Positions 1 through 8,974 are shown, counted from the stretch's first letter. The stretch: DNA of 64,000 bases from Streptomyces aquilus (GCF_003955715.1 NZ_CP034463.1:4526001-4590000), one strand, 5' to 3'. Numbers and translations are program-made. Notes: a model not told the origin generated them from the sequence alone.

Positions 1-1457
1 CGATCGTGCTGGCGGTGGTCATAGTCGGCACCGCGGGCGCCGGGTACCTCTACTACCGGCACCTCAACGGCAACCTGAAGAAGGACGACCTGAACATCGG
101 CGACGAGAAGGACAGGGCCGCCAAGACGGAGGCCAACGCCGCCGGTCAGACGCCGCTGAACATCCTGCTGATCGGCTCGGACGCCCGGGACAACGCCGAG
201 AACCAGAAGCTCGGCGGCGCCAAGGAGACGTACAACACCGCGCCGCGCGCGGACGTCCAGATGCTGCTGCACGTGTCGGCGGACCGTTCCAACATGTCGG
301 TGGTCAGCATGCCGCGCGACACCCTGGTCGACATCCCGAAGTGCACGGACCCGGACGACGACAAGGTCTACCCGGCGCTCACCTCGGCGATGACGAACGA
401 CTCGCTGGGCCGCGGCGGCCCCGGCTGCACGGTGGCGACCTGGGAGAAGCTCACCGACATCCACATCGACCACTTCATCATGGTCGACTTCGCGGGCGTG
501 GTGTCGATGGCGGACGCGATCGGCGGCGTCCCGGTCTGCGTGGACGCCAACATCTACTCGCACACCTCGACGGGGCACGGCTCGGGCCTGAAGCTCAAGG
601 AGGGCACCACCCCCATCAAGGGCAAGCAGGCCCTTCAGTGGCTGCGCACCCGGTACGGCTTCGAGGACAACACCGACATCGCCCGGGCCAAGGCCCAGCA
701 CCAGTACATGAACTCGATGGTCCGCCAGCTGCGTGAGAACGCGACGCTGAGCAGCCCCAACAAGCTGCGCAAGCTCGCCGAGACGGCCACCGAGGCACTG
801 ACGGTGGACGACGGGCTGGGGTCGGTGACGAAGCTGTACGACCTGAGCAACGAGCTGCGCAAGGTCCCCACGAAGCGCATCACCATGACGACGATGCCCT
901 GGCAGTACGCCGCGGACGGCAACCGGGTGGTGCCCAAGCCCGAGGAGGCCGAGAAGGTCTTCCGGCTCGTCCGTGAGGACATCGCCCTCGACGGCAAGGA
1001 CAAGAAGAAGGCCGCGCAGGAGACGACCACCTCCGACCAGGCCGCCGCGGACGACGAGATCGGCATCACCGTCGAGAACGGCACCCGCACCGACACCCTC
1101 GCCCCCGTCTCCGGCCGGGCGGGCACGGTGGCCGGGCTCCTGGTCGGCAAGGGCTTCACCAAGGCCGCGGCGGACCGGACGACGGCGACGGCGACGGCGA
1201 AGACCCTGATCCGCTACCCGAGCATCGACCTCAAGGGCGACGCCCTGCGGGTGGCCAAGGTCCTCGGCGTGCCGACGAGTTCGGTGAAGAAGTCCACGGA
1301 CGTCTCCGGGGTGACGCTCGTGGTGGGCGCGGACTGGCGTGAGGGCACGACGTACAAGGCCCCGAAGGAGGACGACTCGCTGCCCGAGTCGGAGGACACC
1401 TTCAACGGCGCGGACACCAAGGCCTGCATGCACGTCAATCCGGACTTCACCTGGTAG
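1..1457 (+). CDS. LCP (LytR-CpsA-Psr) family cell-wall ligase, 5' end outside the window
   Basis: The reading frame is open from the window edge to the stop at 1457, and the first ~15 codons encode the end of a hydrophobic membrane anchor, so the true start lies upstream. After the anchor comes an LCP domain (PLNILLIGSD, then the conserved Arg in VVSMPRDTL), which in this family transfers lipid-linked glycopolymers to peptidoglycan outside the membrane. The last ~130 residues form a LytR_C-type domain beginning near GITVENGTR. It is the first of three LCP genes within 7 kb, with a glycosyltransferase converging on it, which suggests a cell-wall polymer role. The acceptor and polymer cannot be told from sequence. 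Confidence 0.88.
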   Translation, partial: IVLAVVIVGTAGAGYLYYRHLNGNLKKDDLNIGDEKDRAAKTEANAAGQTPLNILLIGSDARDNAENQKLGGAKETYNTAPRADVQMLLHVSADRSNMSVVSMPRDTLVDIPKCTDPDDDKVYPALTSAMTNDSLGRGGPGCTVATWEKLTDIHIDHFIMVDFAGVVSMADAIGGVPVCVDANIYSHTSTGHGSGLKLKEGTTPIKGKQALQWLRTRYGFEDNTDIARAKAQHQYMNSMVRQLRENATLSSPNKLRKLAETATEALTVDDGLGSVTKLYDLSNELRKVPTKRITMTTMPWQYAADGNRVVPKPEEAEKVFRLVREDIALDGKDKKKAAQETTTSDQAAADDEIGITVENGTRTDTLAPVSGRAGTVAGLLVGKGFTKAAADRTTATATAKTLIRYPSIDLKGDALRVAKVLGVPTSSVKKSTDVSGVTLVVGADWREGTTYKAPKEDDSLPESEDTFNGADTKACMHVNPDFTW

Positions 1458-1474
1458 CGCGCGGATGTGAAAGG

Positions 1475-1512
1475 CGAAGACCCCCTCCCTGTTGTCCGGG
1501 AGGGGGCCTTCG
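1475..1512. terminator. Bidirectional hairpin terminator
   Basis: A stem of CCCCCTCCC pairs with GGGAGGGGG around a short loop, extended by CGAAG/CTTCG at the base. It sits between two convergent genes and can serve both. It is followed by three and a half copies of an 8-bp unit (TCGGTACG-like, about 1525-1551). Confidence 0.75.
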
Positions 1513-1569
1513 GCCCGTCGATCCGTCGGTACGTCGGTACGTCGGTACGTCGAGAGACTTCGCAGGCCT

Positions 1570-2598
1570 CTACGCCTCCGTCAGCACCGCCGGCCGCCGG
1601 GACGCGATGACCTTGCGGGCGAGCGACTTGGGGCTCGTCAGGAAGCCGTACCCCCACGACATGTGCATGGTGGCGAGGGCGACCGGGATCTGGAGGCGGG
1701 CCTTGAGGGACAGGCCCTTGCCGGCCGGGAGCGAGCCCAGGGCGATCGCCGCGAGGTAGCCGCCGGGGACGACGAAGCCGAGCGGGGTCAGGGTCGCGCC
1801 GACCACGAGGCCGGCCGCGATCGCGCACACGGCGACCGGCGGGGCGAGGTAGCGCAGGTTGATGGAGCCGGAGTGGTAGCGGGCGACGACGTGCCGCCAG
1901 CGGCCGTAGTCCTTGTACTGCTTGGCCAGCGCCTTCACCGACGGCCTCGGGCGGTACGACACCCGCAGCTCCGGCGAGAACCAGATCAGACCGCCGGCCT
2001 CGCGGATGCGGAAGTTCAGCTCCCAGTCCTGGGCGCGGATGAACTCCTCGTTGTAGCCGCCCTGTTGTTCGAGGGCCTCGCGGCGGAAGACACCGAGGTA
2101 GACCGTCTCGGCCTCGCCCGCCTGGCCGCCCGTGTGGAAGGCCGCGTTGCCGACGCCGATCTTCGAGGTCATCGCGGCGGCGACCGCGTCCTCCCAGGCG
2201 TTCTCGCCCTCGGCGTGCATGATGCCGCCGACGTTCTGCGCGCCGGTCTCCTCCAGGAGCCGTACCGCGGTGGCGATGTAGTTCGGCGAGAGCATGCCGT
2301 GGCCGTCGACGCGGACGACGATCGGATGGCGGGAGGCCTTGATCGCGGCGTTCAGGGCGGCGGGCGTGCGGCCGGTCGGATTGGGGACGGTGTGCACGCG
2401 GGGGTCTTCGGCCACGAGCTCGGCGGCGATCTCGTCCGTGCGGTCCTTGGACGGACCGAGGGCGATCACGACCTCCATCTCGCCGGCGTACTCCTGCGCG
2501 AGGATCGCTTGGACGGCTCCGCGCAGATGCCGTTCCTCATCGAGGACGGGCATGATCACAGACACGGCGGGGAGCTGCACGTCGGGCTTGGCGTTCAT
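1570..2598 (-). CDS. Membrane-associated family 2 glycosyltransferase
   Basis: This 342-residue protein opens with a GT-A fold signature (SVIMPVLDEERHLRGAV) and has RAQDWELNFRIRE in the middle, the place of the catalytic ED/QXXRW-type region. Several hydrophobic segments near residues 240-310 suggest a C-terminal membrane anchor, as in ExoA-like succinoglycan glucosyltransferases. The usual DXD metal motif reads VDGHG here, so the nucleotide-binding site is somewhat atypical. The start ATG follows GAGCCCCCT-like sequence with only a weak ribosome site. It lies between two LCP genes, so an envelope polysaccharide substrate is likely, but the sugar is unknown. Confidence 0.85.
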   Translation of the reverse strand: MNAKPDVQLPAVSVIMPVLDEERHLRGAVQAILAQEYAGEMEVVIALGPSKDRTDEIAAELVAEDPRVHTVPNPTGRTPAALNAAIKASRHPIVVRVDGHGMLSPNYIATAVRLLEETGAQNVGGIMHAEGENAWEDAVAAAMTSKIGVGNAAFHTGGQAGEAETVYLGVFRREALEQQGGYNEEFIRAQDWELNFRIREAGGLIWFSPELRVSYRPRPSVKALAKQYKDYGRWRHVVARYHSGSINLRYLAPPVAVCAIAAGLVVGATLTPLGFVVPGGYLAAIALGSLPAGKGLSLKARLQIPVALATMHMSWGYGFLTSPKSLARKVIASRRPAVLTEA

Positions 2599-2738
2599 AG
2601 GGGGCTCACGTTACCGCGAACGGGGGACACCGGTGCGCCCCGCCCGGGGCGGCGTCCCGGGCCGCAGATCGTATCGGCCTACGGTGCTGAAGATCCCATG
2701 TAAGGCCCTCAGGTCCGGTCTCAGCGGAGGTGTCCCCC

Positions 2739-4190
2739 ATGTCCACGCCGCCCCGCCGCTCCCCCACCGCCCCCCGGCCCCGACCGAGGCCGCGGCCACC
2801 CGTTCGGCGGCGGAAACCGCGTTGGGCCGCTCGGGCGGTGACCACGCTCTCCGTGGTGATCCTCGCCTCGGCCGGCATCGGGCACGGGGTGCTCTCCAGC
2901 CTCGACGCGGACATCGCGCGCGTGGACCCCTTCAAGGACATGAAGAACCGGCCGAGAGCCGGGCACGGCATGAACGTGCTGCTGGTCGGCACCGACGGCC
3001 GGGACAAGATCACCGAGGCCGAGCGGCAGAAGTACCGCCTCGGCGGCGCGCCCTGTCACTGCACCGACACGATCATGATCGTGCACATCTCGGAGGACCG
3101 GGAGCGGGCCAGCGTGGTGAGCCTGCCGCGCGACTCGTACGCGATGACGCCCCCGCACACCGACCAGACCACCGGTGAGCAGCACCACGGCCACCCCATC
3201 AAGCTGAACGCGGCGTACGCGGAGGGCGGCCCGCAGCTGACCGTGCGGACCGTCGAGACGATGACGCACGTGAAGATCGACCACTATCTGGAGGTCGACT
3301 TCACCAGCTTCATGAAGACGGTGGACGTCGTCGGCGGCGTGAAGATCTGCACCGCCGAACCGCTGAAGGACTCCTACACCGGCCTGGACCTGCCCGCCGG
3401 CTCGCACACCCTGATGGGCGGCGAGGCCCTCCAGTACGTCCGCTCCCGGCACATCGACGGGGCGGCGGACCTGGGCCGGATGAAGCGGCAGCAGCGCTTC
3501 ATGGCGGCGCTGATCGACCGCGCGACGTCCTCCGGCATCCTCCTCAACCCGCTCAAGTTCCGGGACGTGACGCGGGCGGTGCTGGGCTCGGTGCGGGCGG
3601 ACCGGGAGTTCGGCACGGACGAACTCCTGGACCTGGGGCGGGCGATGCGGAACTTCTCGCCGTCCTCCTCCGAGTTCACGACGGTCCCGATCGGGCAGAT
3701 GGGGTACGCCGTCAAGGGCGTCGGCTCCACCCTGAAATGGGACGCGCGGAAGGCGGGCCGGCTCTTCCAGGCGCTGCGCGAGGACGAGCCGCTGGCCGTG
3801 CACAAGCCGAAGAGCAAGGCCGTACGGGTCGCCGTCGCCCCGCAGCAGATCCGCGTCCAGGTCGAGAACGGCACCGCGACCGCCGGGCTCGGCAAGCGCG
3901 TCGACGCCCAGCTCGCCGCGACCGGCTTCCGCACCACCCACCAGCCGGTCACCTCGGCGAACCGCGCCGTCAAGCGCACGGTCGTCGCCTACGACCCCCG
4001 CTGGGACCGCTCCGCGAAGTCACTGGCGGCGGCGCTGCCGGGCAGCGAGCTGCGGCCGGTGCCGGGGCAGGGGGCGGTGCTGAAGGTGATCGCCGGGGCG
4101 GACTTCGAGCGGGTGCGGAAGGTGCGGGCGGAGGATCCGTACCAGGGGGAGTTCGGGGTGGTGACCGGGGACGAGGTGAGGTGTCTGTGA
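2739..4190 (+). CDS. LCP family cell-wall glycopolymer ligase
   Basis: This is a 483-residue type II membrane protein. It has a basic, proline-rich cytoplasmic tail of about 35 residues, one membrane segment (residues ~35-55), then the LCP domain with MNVLLVGTDGRD and the catalytic-type Arg in VVSLPRDSY. A LytR_C domain (IRVQVENGTATAG onward) closes the protein. I chose the ATG at 2739 because GGAGG lies 8 bp upstream. A GTG three codons earlier overlaps that site. It is paralogous to the genes at 1-1457 and 5741-7033. Its substrate is inferred only from the family. Confidence 0.9.
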   Translation: MSTPPRRSPTAPRPRPRPRPPVRRRKPRWAARAVTTLSVVILASAGIGHGVLSSLDADIARVDPFKDMKNRPRAGHGMNVLLVGTDGRDKITEAERQKYRLGGAPCHCTDTIMIVHISEDRERASVVSLPRDSYAMTPPHTDQTTGEQHHGHPIKLNAAYAEGGPQLTVRTVETMTHVKIDHYLEVDFTSFMKTVDVVGGVKICTAEPLKDSYTGLDLPAGSHTLMGGEALQYVRSRHIDGAADLGRMKRQQRFMAALIDRATSSGILLNPLKFRDVTRAVLGSVRADREFGTDELLDLGRAMRNFSPSSSEFTTVPIGQMGYAVKGVGSTLKWDARKAGRLFQALREDEPLAVHKPKSKAVRVAVAPQQIRVQVENGTATAGLGKRVDAQLAATGFRTTHQPVTSANRAVKRTVVAYDPRWDRSAKSLAAALPGSELRPVPGQGAVLKVIAGADFERVRKVRAEDPYQGEFGVVTGDEVRCL

Positions 4191-4313
4191 GCCCAAAGCC
4201 CGTAAACCCGGAACTTCGGTCAACTTCCGGCCAGGGCCGCTGACTTGTGTCTAGTTTGGTGCGCATCCCGACCGGTGATGTCCGGTCAGTGCCGCCCGAA
4301 GGAGACCAGGCTC

Positions 4314-5138
4314 ATGTCCGATCCCGCAGTGCCCCGTGACGAAGGCGTCGCACGCGTGACCAGGCTCCGGACCGACGTGTCCCACTCCGCCCGGATCTGG
4401 AACTACTGGCTCGGCGGCAAGGACCACTACCCCGTGGACGAGGAGGTCGGCGACCAGATCCTGTCCTTCGTCCCGGCCCTGCCGCGCTCGGCCGTCGCGG
4501 ACCGCGCCTTCCTGTCCCGCGCGGTCCGGTATCTGGCCGAGGAGGCGGGCATACGGCAGTTCCTCGACATCGGCACGGGACTGCCGACCGCCGACAACAC
4601 CCACGAGGTGGCCCAGCGCGTCGACCCCGCGTGCCGGATCGTCTACGTCGACAACGACCCCCTCGTCCTCACCCACGCGCACGCCCTGCTCACCAGCACG
4701 CCCGAGGGCGCCACCGACTACATCGAGGCCGACGTCCACGACCCCGAGGCGATCCTGCGGGGCGCCGCCGAGACCCTCGACCTCACCCGCCCCGTCGCGG
4801 TCACGATGCTCGGCATCGTCAACTTCGTCATGGACACCGACGAGGCGGTCGCGATCGTGCGCAAGCTGCTGGCGGCCCTTCCCTCCGGCAGCCACCTGGT
4901 GATCTCCCACCCCACCACCGAGGTCGACGGCGAGGCGATGAAGACGGCGGTGGAGTACTGGAACAGCCAGGGCTCGGCCCCGATGACCCTGCGCAGCCGC
5001 GCCGACCTCGCCCGCCTCTTCGAGGACGTCGAGCTCCTCGAACCCGGCATCGTCTCCTGCTCACGCTGGCGGCCGGAGGCTCCGGAGGGCGAGATCGCCG
5101 AGGTCACGCACTTCGCGGGGGTGGGCAGGAAGCCGTAA
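4314..5138 (+). CDS. SAM-dependent methyltransferase of the actinobacterial DUF574 family
   Basis: The 274-residue product begins with the family hallmark around SARIWNYWLGGKDHYPVD and has a glycine-rich SAM site (FLDIGTGLPT) near residue 85 and an acidic strand end (VYVDNDPLV). This family is widespread in Streptomyces in many copies and its substrates are generally unknown. The ATG at 4314 is preceded by GAAGGAG at a good distance. A TTG 23 codons upstream is unlikely. It stands alone between the LCP gene and the Cys-rich protein, so context gives no clue to its substrate. Confidence 0.85.
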   Translation: MSDPAVPRDEGVARVTRLRTDVSHSARIWNYWLGGKDHYPVDEEVGDQILSFVPALPRSAVADRAFLSRAVRYLAEEAGIRQFLDIGTGLPTADNTHEVAQRVDPACRIVYVDNDPLVLTHAHALLTSTPEGATDYIEADVHDPEAILRGAAETLDLTRPVAVTMLGIVNFVMDTDEAVAIVRKLLAALPSGSHLVISHPTTEVDGEAMKTAVEYWNSQGSAPMTLRSRADLARLFEDVELLEPGIVSCSRWRPEAPEGEIAEVTHFAGVGRKP

Positions 5139-5306
5139 CCCGGATGGCGGTGGCGAGGCCGCCCCGGCGAAATGGTCGGGACCGTGCGTATGCGTCGGCT
5201 ACGTTCCGGATTATTACCGTCCGCCCGATGGCGCCGGGCGGTGGGCGGGCGTAGGACGGAAGCGCACGGGGCCCGTCCCGGGCTCCGCACCCCCCGAGGA
5301 GGAGCC

Positions 5307-5678
5307 ATGACCACCAAGCCCGGAATGACCGGAATGACCGCCATGAGCAAGGAGATGCAGGACTGCGTCGAGGCCTGCATGTCCTGCCACAGCATGTGCG
5401 AGGAGACCATGAGCTCCTGCATGCAGATGGGCGGCCAGGCCCAGATGCAGATCATGCGCGCGCTCATGGACTGCTCCGAGATGACCCGCATGTGCGCGGA
5501 CATGATGATGCGCCGCTCCCCGATGTCGGCCGAGATGTGCGCGCTGTGCGCCAAGGCGTGCGACATGTGCGCCGAGGCGTGTATGGCCATGCCGGACGAC
5601 CCGATGATGATGCGCTGTGCGGAGGCGTGTCGTCGCTGCGCGGAGATGTGTCGCAGCATGGCGGGCGCCACGATGTGA
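5307..5678 (+). CDS. Cys/Met-rich four-helix-bundle protein (DUF326, copper-storage-like)
   Basis: This is a 123-residue protein with no signal peptide, built from CxxxC repeats (CVEACMSC, CALCAKACDMC, CAEACRRCAEMC) of the kind that line the core of four-helix copper-binding proteins (DUF326/Csp group). In addition it is extraordinarily rich in methionine (MQMGGQAQMQIM, ADMMMRR, DDPMMMRC), which would add thioether copper(I) ligands. The absence of an export signal suggests cytosolic copper storage. The start has an excellent GAGGAGGAG ribosome site. No copper regulator or pump is next to it. Assignment to DUF326 is by cysteine pattern, and copper binding is inference. Confidence 0.82.
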   Translation: MTTKPGMTGMTAMSKEMQDCVEACMSCHSMCEETMSSCMQMGGQAQMQIMRALMDCSEMTRMCADMMMRRSPMSAEMCALCAKACDMCAEACMAMPDDPMMMRCAEACRRCAEMCRSMAGATM

Positions 5679-5697
5679 GCAGGGCGGCCTGAAACGG

Positions 5698-5727
5698 CTC
5701 AGGGGCACCCCGAGGGGTGCCCCTGAG
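5698..5727. terminator. Perfect-stem bidirectional terminator
   Basis: The inverted repeat CTCAGGGGCACCCC / GGGGTGCCCCTGAG pairs over 14 bp with a minimal loop. It lies 20 bp after the Cys-rich gene and just downstream of the convergent LCP gene. Confidence 0.85.
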
Positions 5728-5740
5728 TGGTGTCGTCGGG

Positions 5741-7033
5741 TCAGTTGCCGGAGACGGTGACCTTCTCGTCGTTCTTCAGCTCGTCCACCAGCGTCTTCAC
5801 CTTCGCCTTGTCCCAGACGAGGTTGCCGCCGACCGAGCCGGAGATCGGCATGTTCATCGACTTGCCGTCGCCGCCGTTGACGCTCTTCATCGCCCAGAAC
5901 ATCTCCGCGAGGTCGAACAGGCCCATGTCCTTGTCGACGATCAGGGAGTCCAGGCCCGCGCCCATGGTCGGGTAGAGCTTGAAGGGGTTGAGGACCGTCG
6001 AGGGGGTGGCGACCTTGTTGGCGAGGGCCGAGAGGAACTTCTGCTGGTTCTTCGTGCGGTCCAGGTCGGAGGCCTTGAGGGCGTACCGGGTACGGACGAA
6101 GGCCAGGGCCTCCTCGCCGTTCAGGGTCTGCTTGCCCGCCGCGAAGTCGGCGCCGGACTTGGTGTCCTTCATGCCGCCCTCCGGGATGGTGATGTCCACG
6201 CCGCCGACCGCGTCCACGATGTTGGCGAAGCCGGCGAAGCCGATCTCGACGTAGTGGTCGATGTGCAGACCGGTGTTGTACTCGACGGTGCGGACCAGGA
6301 GCGTCGGACCGTCGATGGCGTAGGCCGCGTTCAGCTTGTTCGCGCCCATCGCGGGCCTGATCTTGCCGGACTCCGAGCCCTTGAACTGCGGGATCGTCAC
6401 GTTGGAGTCACGCGGCAGGGAGATCAGGGTGTCGCCGTTGTCGCCGGTGTGCAGGATCATCATCGAGTCCGTGCGCTTGCCCTCGGCGGACCCGGTGTGC
6501 AGCTTCTTCTTCTCCTCGGCCGACATGCCCTCACGGCTGTCGGAGCCGACGATCAGGTAGTTGGTGCCCTTGCCCGAGTCGGGCCGGTCGATGACCTTCG
6601 ACAGGTCGACCTCGCGGTTGAGCTTGGAGTCGGCCCAGAAGTACGTGCCGATCGTGGTCACGACCAGGACGGTGACGACCGTGATCGCCGTCCATTTGAT
6701 CCGGCGGCGCCAGTTCGGCGCGGGACGCTCACCTCGCCCCCGGCCGCCGGGCCCGGCGGGGCCGCCACCGCCGTAGACCTGGCCGGTGTTGTAGCCGCTG
6801 TCGTACCCGTCGCCGGCGGGGGCGTCGGTGTAGCCGCCGCCGTAGGAGGGCTGCTGCGGCACTCCGCCGCCGTAGGGCGGCGCGGACTGGCCGGGGCCGC
6901 CCCCGTACGCACCCGAGGCGGGCCTGCGGACCTGCCGCATGGCGCGGGCGCCTTCAGGCTGTGCGCTCGCGCTGCCGCGTCCGTAGCGGTTGCCGCGGTT
7001 CTCGTCGGACCATGCCTCGGGCCAATCGTTCAT
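5741..7033 (-). CDS. LCP family cell-wall glycopolymer ligase with long Gly/Tyr-rich cytoplasmic tail
   Basis: This 430-residue protein has an N-terminal cytoplasmic region of about 115 residues rich in Gly, Tyr, Pro and Gln (GGGPGQSAPPYGGG-type sequence), one membrane segment (TAITVVTVLVVTTIGTYFWA) and an LCP domain with NYLIVGSDSREG and the Arg of LISLPRDSN. Unlike its two neighbours it has no LytR_C extension. The ATG at 7033 begins MNDWPEAW and is typical of the family. An ORF start 27 codons upstream has no support. The low-complexity tail resembles those of proteins recruited to polar or septal assemblies, but that is speculative. Confidence 0.9.
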   Translation of the reverse strand: MNDWPEAWSDENRGNRYGRGSASAQPEGARAMRQVRRPASGAYGGGPGQSAPPYGGGVPQQPSYGGGYTDAPAGDGYDSGYNTGQVYGGGGPAGPGGRGRGERPAPNWRRRIKWTAITVVTVLVVTTIGTYFWADSKLNREVDLSKVIDRPDSGKGTNYLIVGSDSREGMSAEEKKKLHTGSAEGKRTDSMMILHTGDNGDTLISLPRDSNVTIPQFKGSESGKIRPAMGANKLNAAYAIDGPTLLVRTVEYNTGLHIDHYVEIGFAGFANIVDAVGGVDITIPEGGMKDTKSGADFAAGKQTLNGEEALAFVRTRYALKASDLDRTKNQQKFLSALANKVATPSTVLNPFKLYPTMGAGLDSLIVDKDMGLFDLAEMFWAMKSVNGGDGKSMNMPISGSVGGNLVWDKAKVKTLVDELKNDEKVTVSGN

Positions 7034-7152
7034 GGGGCCCAGTGTGCCGGGAACGGCTGTGCCCTTTACAAGGGTCGTAGGAAAATCAGGGCACTGCTGT
7101 TGCGAACCCAACACAAAGTCCGCGTTCGAGGCGGCGGCATAAGGTGGACGGC

Positions 7153-7701
7153 ATGACAGACCAGGCCCCCGCAGCGGAGTCCGACATTCCTGGCAAGCCC
7201 ACGTCGGCGTCCCGCACCACCCTCAGCCACATCATGACCCACAACGACACCAACCTTCTGGGGACGGTGCACGGCGGCGTGATCATGAAGCTGGTCGACG
7301 ACGCGGCGGGCGCGGTGGCCGGCCGGCACAGCGGCGGGCCCGCGGTGACCGCCTCCATGGACGAGATGGTGTTCCTGGAGCCGGTCCGGGTCGGTGACCT
7401 GGTCCATGTGAAGGCCCAGGTCAACTGGACCGGCCGGACCTCGATGGAGGTCGGGGTGCGGGTGCTGGCGGAGCGCTGGAACGAGTCGAACCCGGCGACC
7501 CAGGTCGGCTCCGCGTATCTCGTCTTCGCCGCGGTCGACGCCGACGGCAAGCCCCGCGTGGTACCGCCGGTGATCCCGGAGACGGAGAAGGACAAGCGCC
7601 GCTACCAGGAGGCCCAGATCCGCCGCACCCACCGGCTGGCCCGACGCCGGGCGATCATGGAGCTGCGGGAGAAGCGGGCCGCGGAGGGTTTCGAGGACTG
7701 A
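7153..7701 (+). CDS. Acyl-CoA thioesterase, hotdog fold (YciA/BFIT type)
   Basis: The 182-residue protein carries the hotdog signature LSHIMTHNDTNLLGTVHGG, with the Asn-Leu-Leu-Gly-x-x-His-Gly-Gly substrate loop and the DD pair (LVDDAAG) that follows. These enzymes hydrolyse acyl-CoA to free acid and CoA as hexamers in the cytosol. AAGGTGG lies 6 bp before the ATG at 7153. A GTG three codons upstream is less likely. The tail beyond residue 140 is basic and helical. It is convergent with an acyl-CoA dehydrogenase, consistent with acyl-CoA housekeeping. Confidence 0.87.
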   Translation: MTDQAPAAESDIPGKPTSASRTTLSHIMTHNDTNLLGTVHGGVIMKLVDDAAGAVAGRHSGGPAVTASMDEMVFLEPVRVGDLVHVKAQVNWTGRTSMEVGVRVLAERWNESNPATQVGSAYLVFAAVDADGKPRVVPPVIPETEKDKRRYQEAQIRRTHRLARRRAIMELREKRAAEGFED

Positions 7702-7715
7702 CGGCGGCAGACGGA

Positions 7716-7748
7716 AAGGGGCGCCCGGAGATCATCCGGGCGCCCCTT
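7716..7748. terminator. Bidirectional hairpin terminator
   Basis: AAGGGGCGCCCGGA pairs with TCCGGGCGCCCCTT across a 5-nt loop between the convergent thioesterase and acyl-CoA dehydrogenase genes. Confidence 0.85.
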
Positions 7749-7761
7749 CCTCGTACGGCCG

Positions 7762-8919
7762 TTACGGCAGGTTGCGCGCCATGACGATGCGCTGAACCTG
7801 GTTGGTGCCCTCGTAGATCTGCGTGATCTTGGCGTCGCGCATCATCCGCTCCACCGGGTAGTCACGGGTGTAGCCGTAGCCGCCCAGCAGCTGGACCGCG
7901 TCCGTGGTGACCTCCATCGCCACGTCCGAGGCGAAGCACTTGGCCGCCGCGCCCTGGAAGGTGAGGTCCTTGTCGCCGCGCTCGGAGGCGGCCGCGGCCT
8001 GGTAGGTCAGGGCGCGGGCGGCGGCGATCTTCATGGCCATGTCGGCGAGCATGAACTGGATGCCCTGGAAGTCGGCGATGGCCTTGCCGAACTGCTTGCG
8101 CTCCTGGACGTAGCCCTTGGCGTAGTCGAGGGCGCCCTGGGCGACGCCGAGGGCCTGGGCCGCGATCGTGATGCGGGTGTGGTCCAGGGTCTTCATCGCC
8201 GTGGCGAAGCCGGTGCCCTCCTCGCCGATCATGCGGTCGGCGGGGATGCGGACGTTGTCGAGGTAGACCTCGCGGGTCGGGGAGCCCTTGATGCCGAGCT
8301 TCTTCTCCGGGGCGCCGAAGGAGACGCCCTCGTCGGACTTCTCGACGACGAACGCCGAGATTCCCTTGGAGCGCTTCTCGGGGTCCGTCACGGCCATCAC
8401 CGTGTAGTACTCGGACTCGCCCGCGTTGGTGATCCAGCGCTTCACGCCGTTGAGGATCCAGTGGTCGCCGTCGCGGACCGCGCGGGTCTTCATGCCGGCC
8501 GCGTCGGAACCCGCGTCGGGCTCGGAGAGGCAGTACGAGAACATCCCGTCGCCCTTGGCGAGCGGCGTCATGTACTTCTTCTTCAGCTCCTCGGAGCCGG
8601 AGAGGATCACCGGGAGCGAGCCCAGCTTGTTCACCGCGGGGATCAGGGAGGAGCTCACGCAGACGCGCGCGACCTCCTCGATCACGATCACGGTGGCCAG
8701 CGCGTCCGCGCCGGCGCCGCCGTACTCCTCGGGCACGTGGACGGCGTGCAGGTCGTTCGCGACCAGCGCCTCGAGGGCCTCGCGCGGGAAGCGGGCCTCC
8801 TCGTCCACCGCGGCGGCGTACGGCGCGATCTTCGCCTCGGCCAGCGAGCGAATGGCGTCCCTGAGCATGTCGTGCTCCTCGGACGGGCGGTACAGGTCGA
8901 AGTCAGCCGATCCGGCCAA
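7762..8919 (-). CDS. Acyl-CoA dehydrogenase
   Basis: This 385-residue protein is full length for the FAD-dependent acyl-CoA dehydrogenase family, which introduces an alpha,beta double bond into acyl-CoA. It shows the FAD/substrate signature FSYCLSEPDAGSDAAGMKT near residue 130, WITNAGES, and the C-terminal YEGTNQVQR, whose Glu is at the position of the catalytic base in short- and medium-chain enzymes. The start MAGSADFDLYRP has no closer competitor. The upstream region carries a TTAC-n6-GTAA palindrome suggesting a TetR-type fatty-acid repressor. Chain-length preference cannot be read from sequence. Confidence 0.92.
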   Translation of the reverse strand: MAGSADFDLYRPSEEHDMLRDAIRSLAEAKIAPYAAAVDEEARFPREALEALVANDLHAVHVPEEYGGAGADALATVIVIEEVARVCVSSSLIPAVNKLGSLPVILSGSEELKKKYMTPLAKGDGMFSYCLSEPDAGSDAAGMKTRAVRDGDHWILNGVKRWITNAGESEYYTVMAVTDPEKRSKGISAFVVEKSDEGVSFGAPEKKLGIKGSPTREVYLDNVRIPADRMIGEEGTGFATAMKTLDHTRITIAAQALGVAQGALDYAKGYVQERKQFGKAIADFQGIQFMLADMAMKIAAARALTYQAAAASERGDKDLTFQGAAAKCFASDVAMEVTTDAVQLLGGYGYTRDYPVERMMRDAKITQIYEGTNQVQRIVMARNLP

Positions 8920-8960
8920 GGTGTCTCACGCTCCCAGTGCGCTGCGGTGGTCGACGCTAA

Positions 8961-8974
8961 TTACCGTTAAGTAA
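8961..8974. promoter_or_regulatory. Candidate operator upstream of acyl-CoA dehydrogenase
   Basis: The AT-rich palindrome TTAC-cgttaa-GTAA stands out in a GC-rich background about 42 bp upstream of the dehydrogenase start. A repressor of the TetR/FadR kind is a plausible reader, but no regulator gene is adjacent. The same 190-bp gap also contains the promoter region of the divergent UDP-glucose dehydrogenase gene. Confidence 0.45.

Noticed and set aside
1525..1551. Short 8-bp repeats after the first terminator, considered as a CRISPR-like or att element
   Set aside because: Only three to four copies without spacers, and the context is an ordinary convergent gap.
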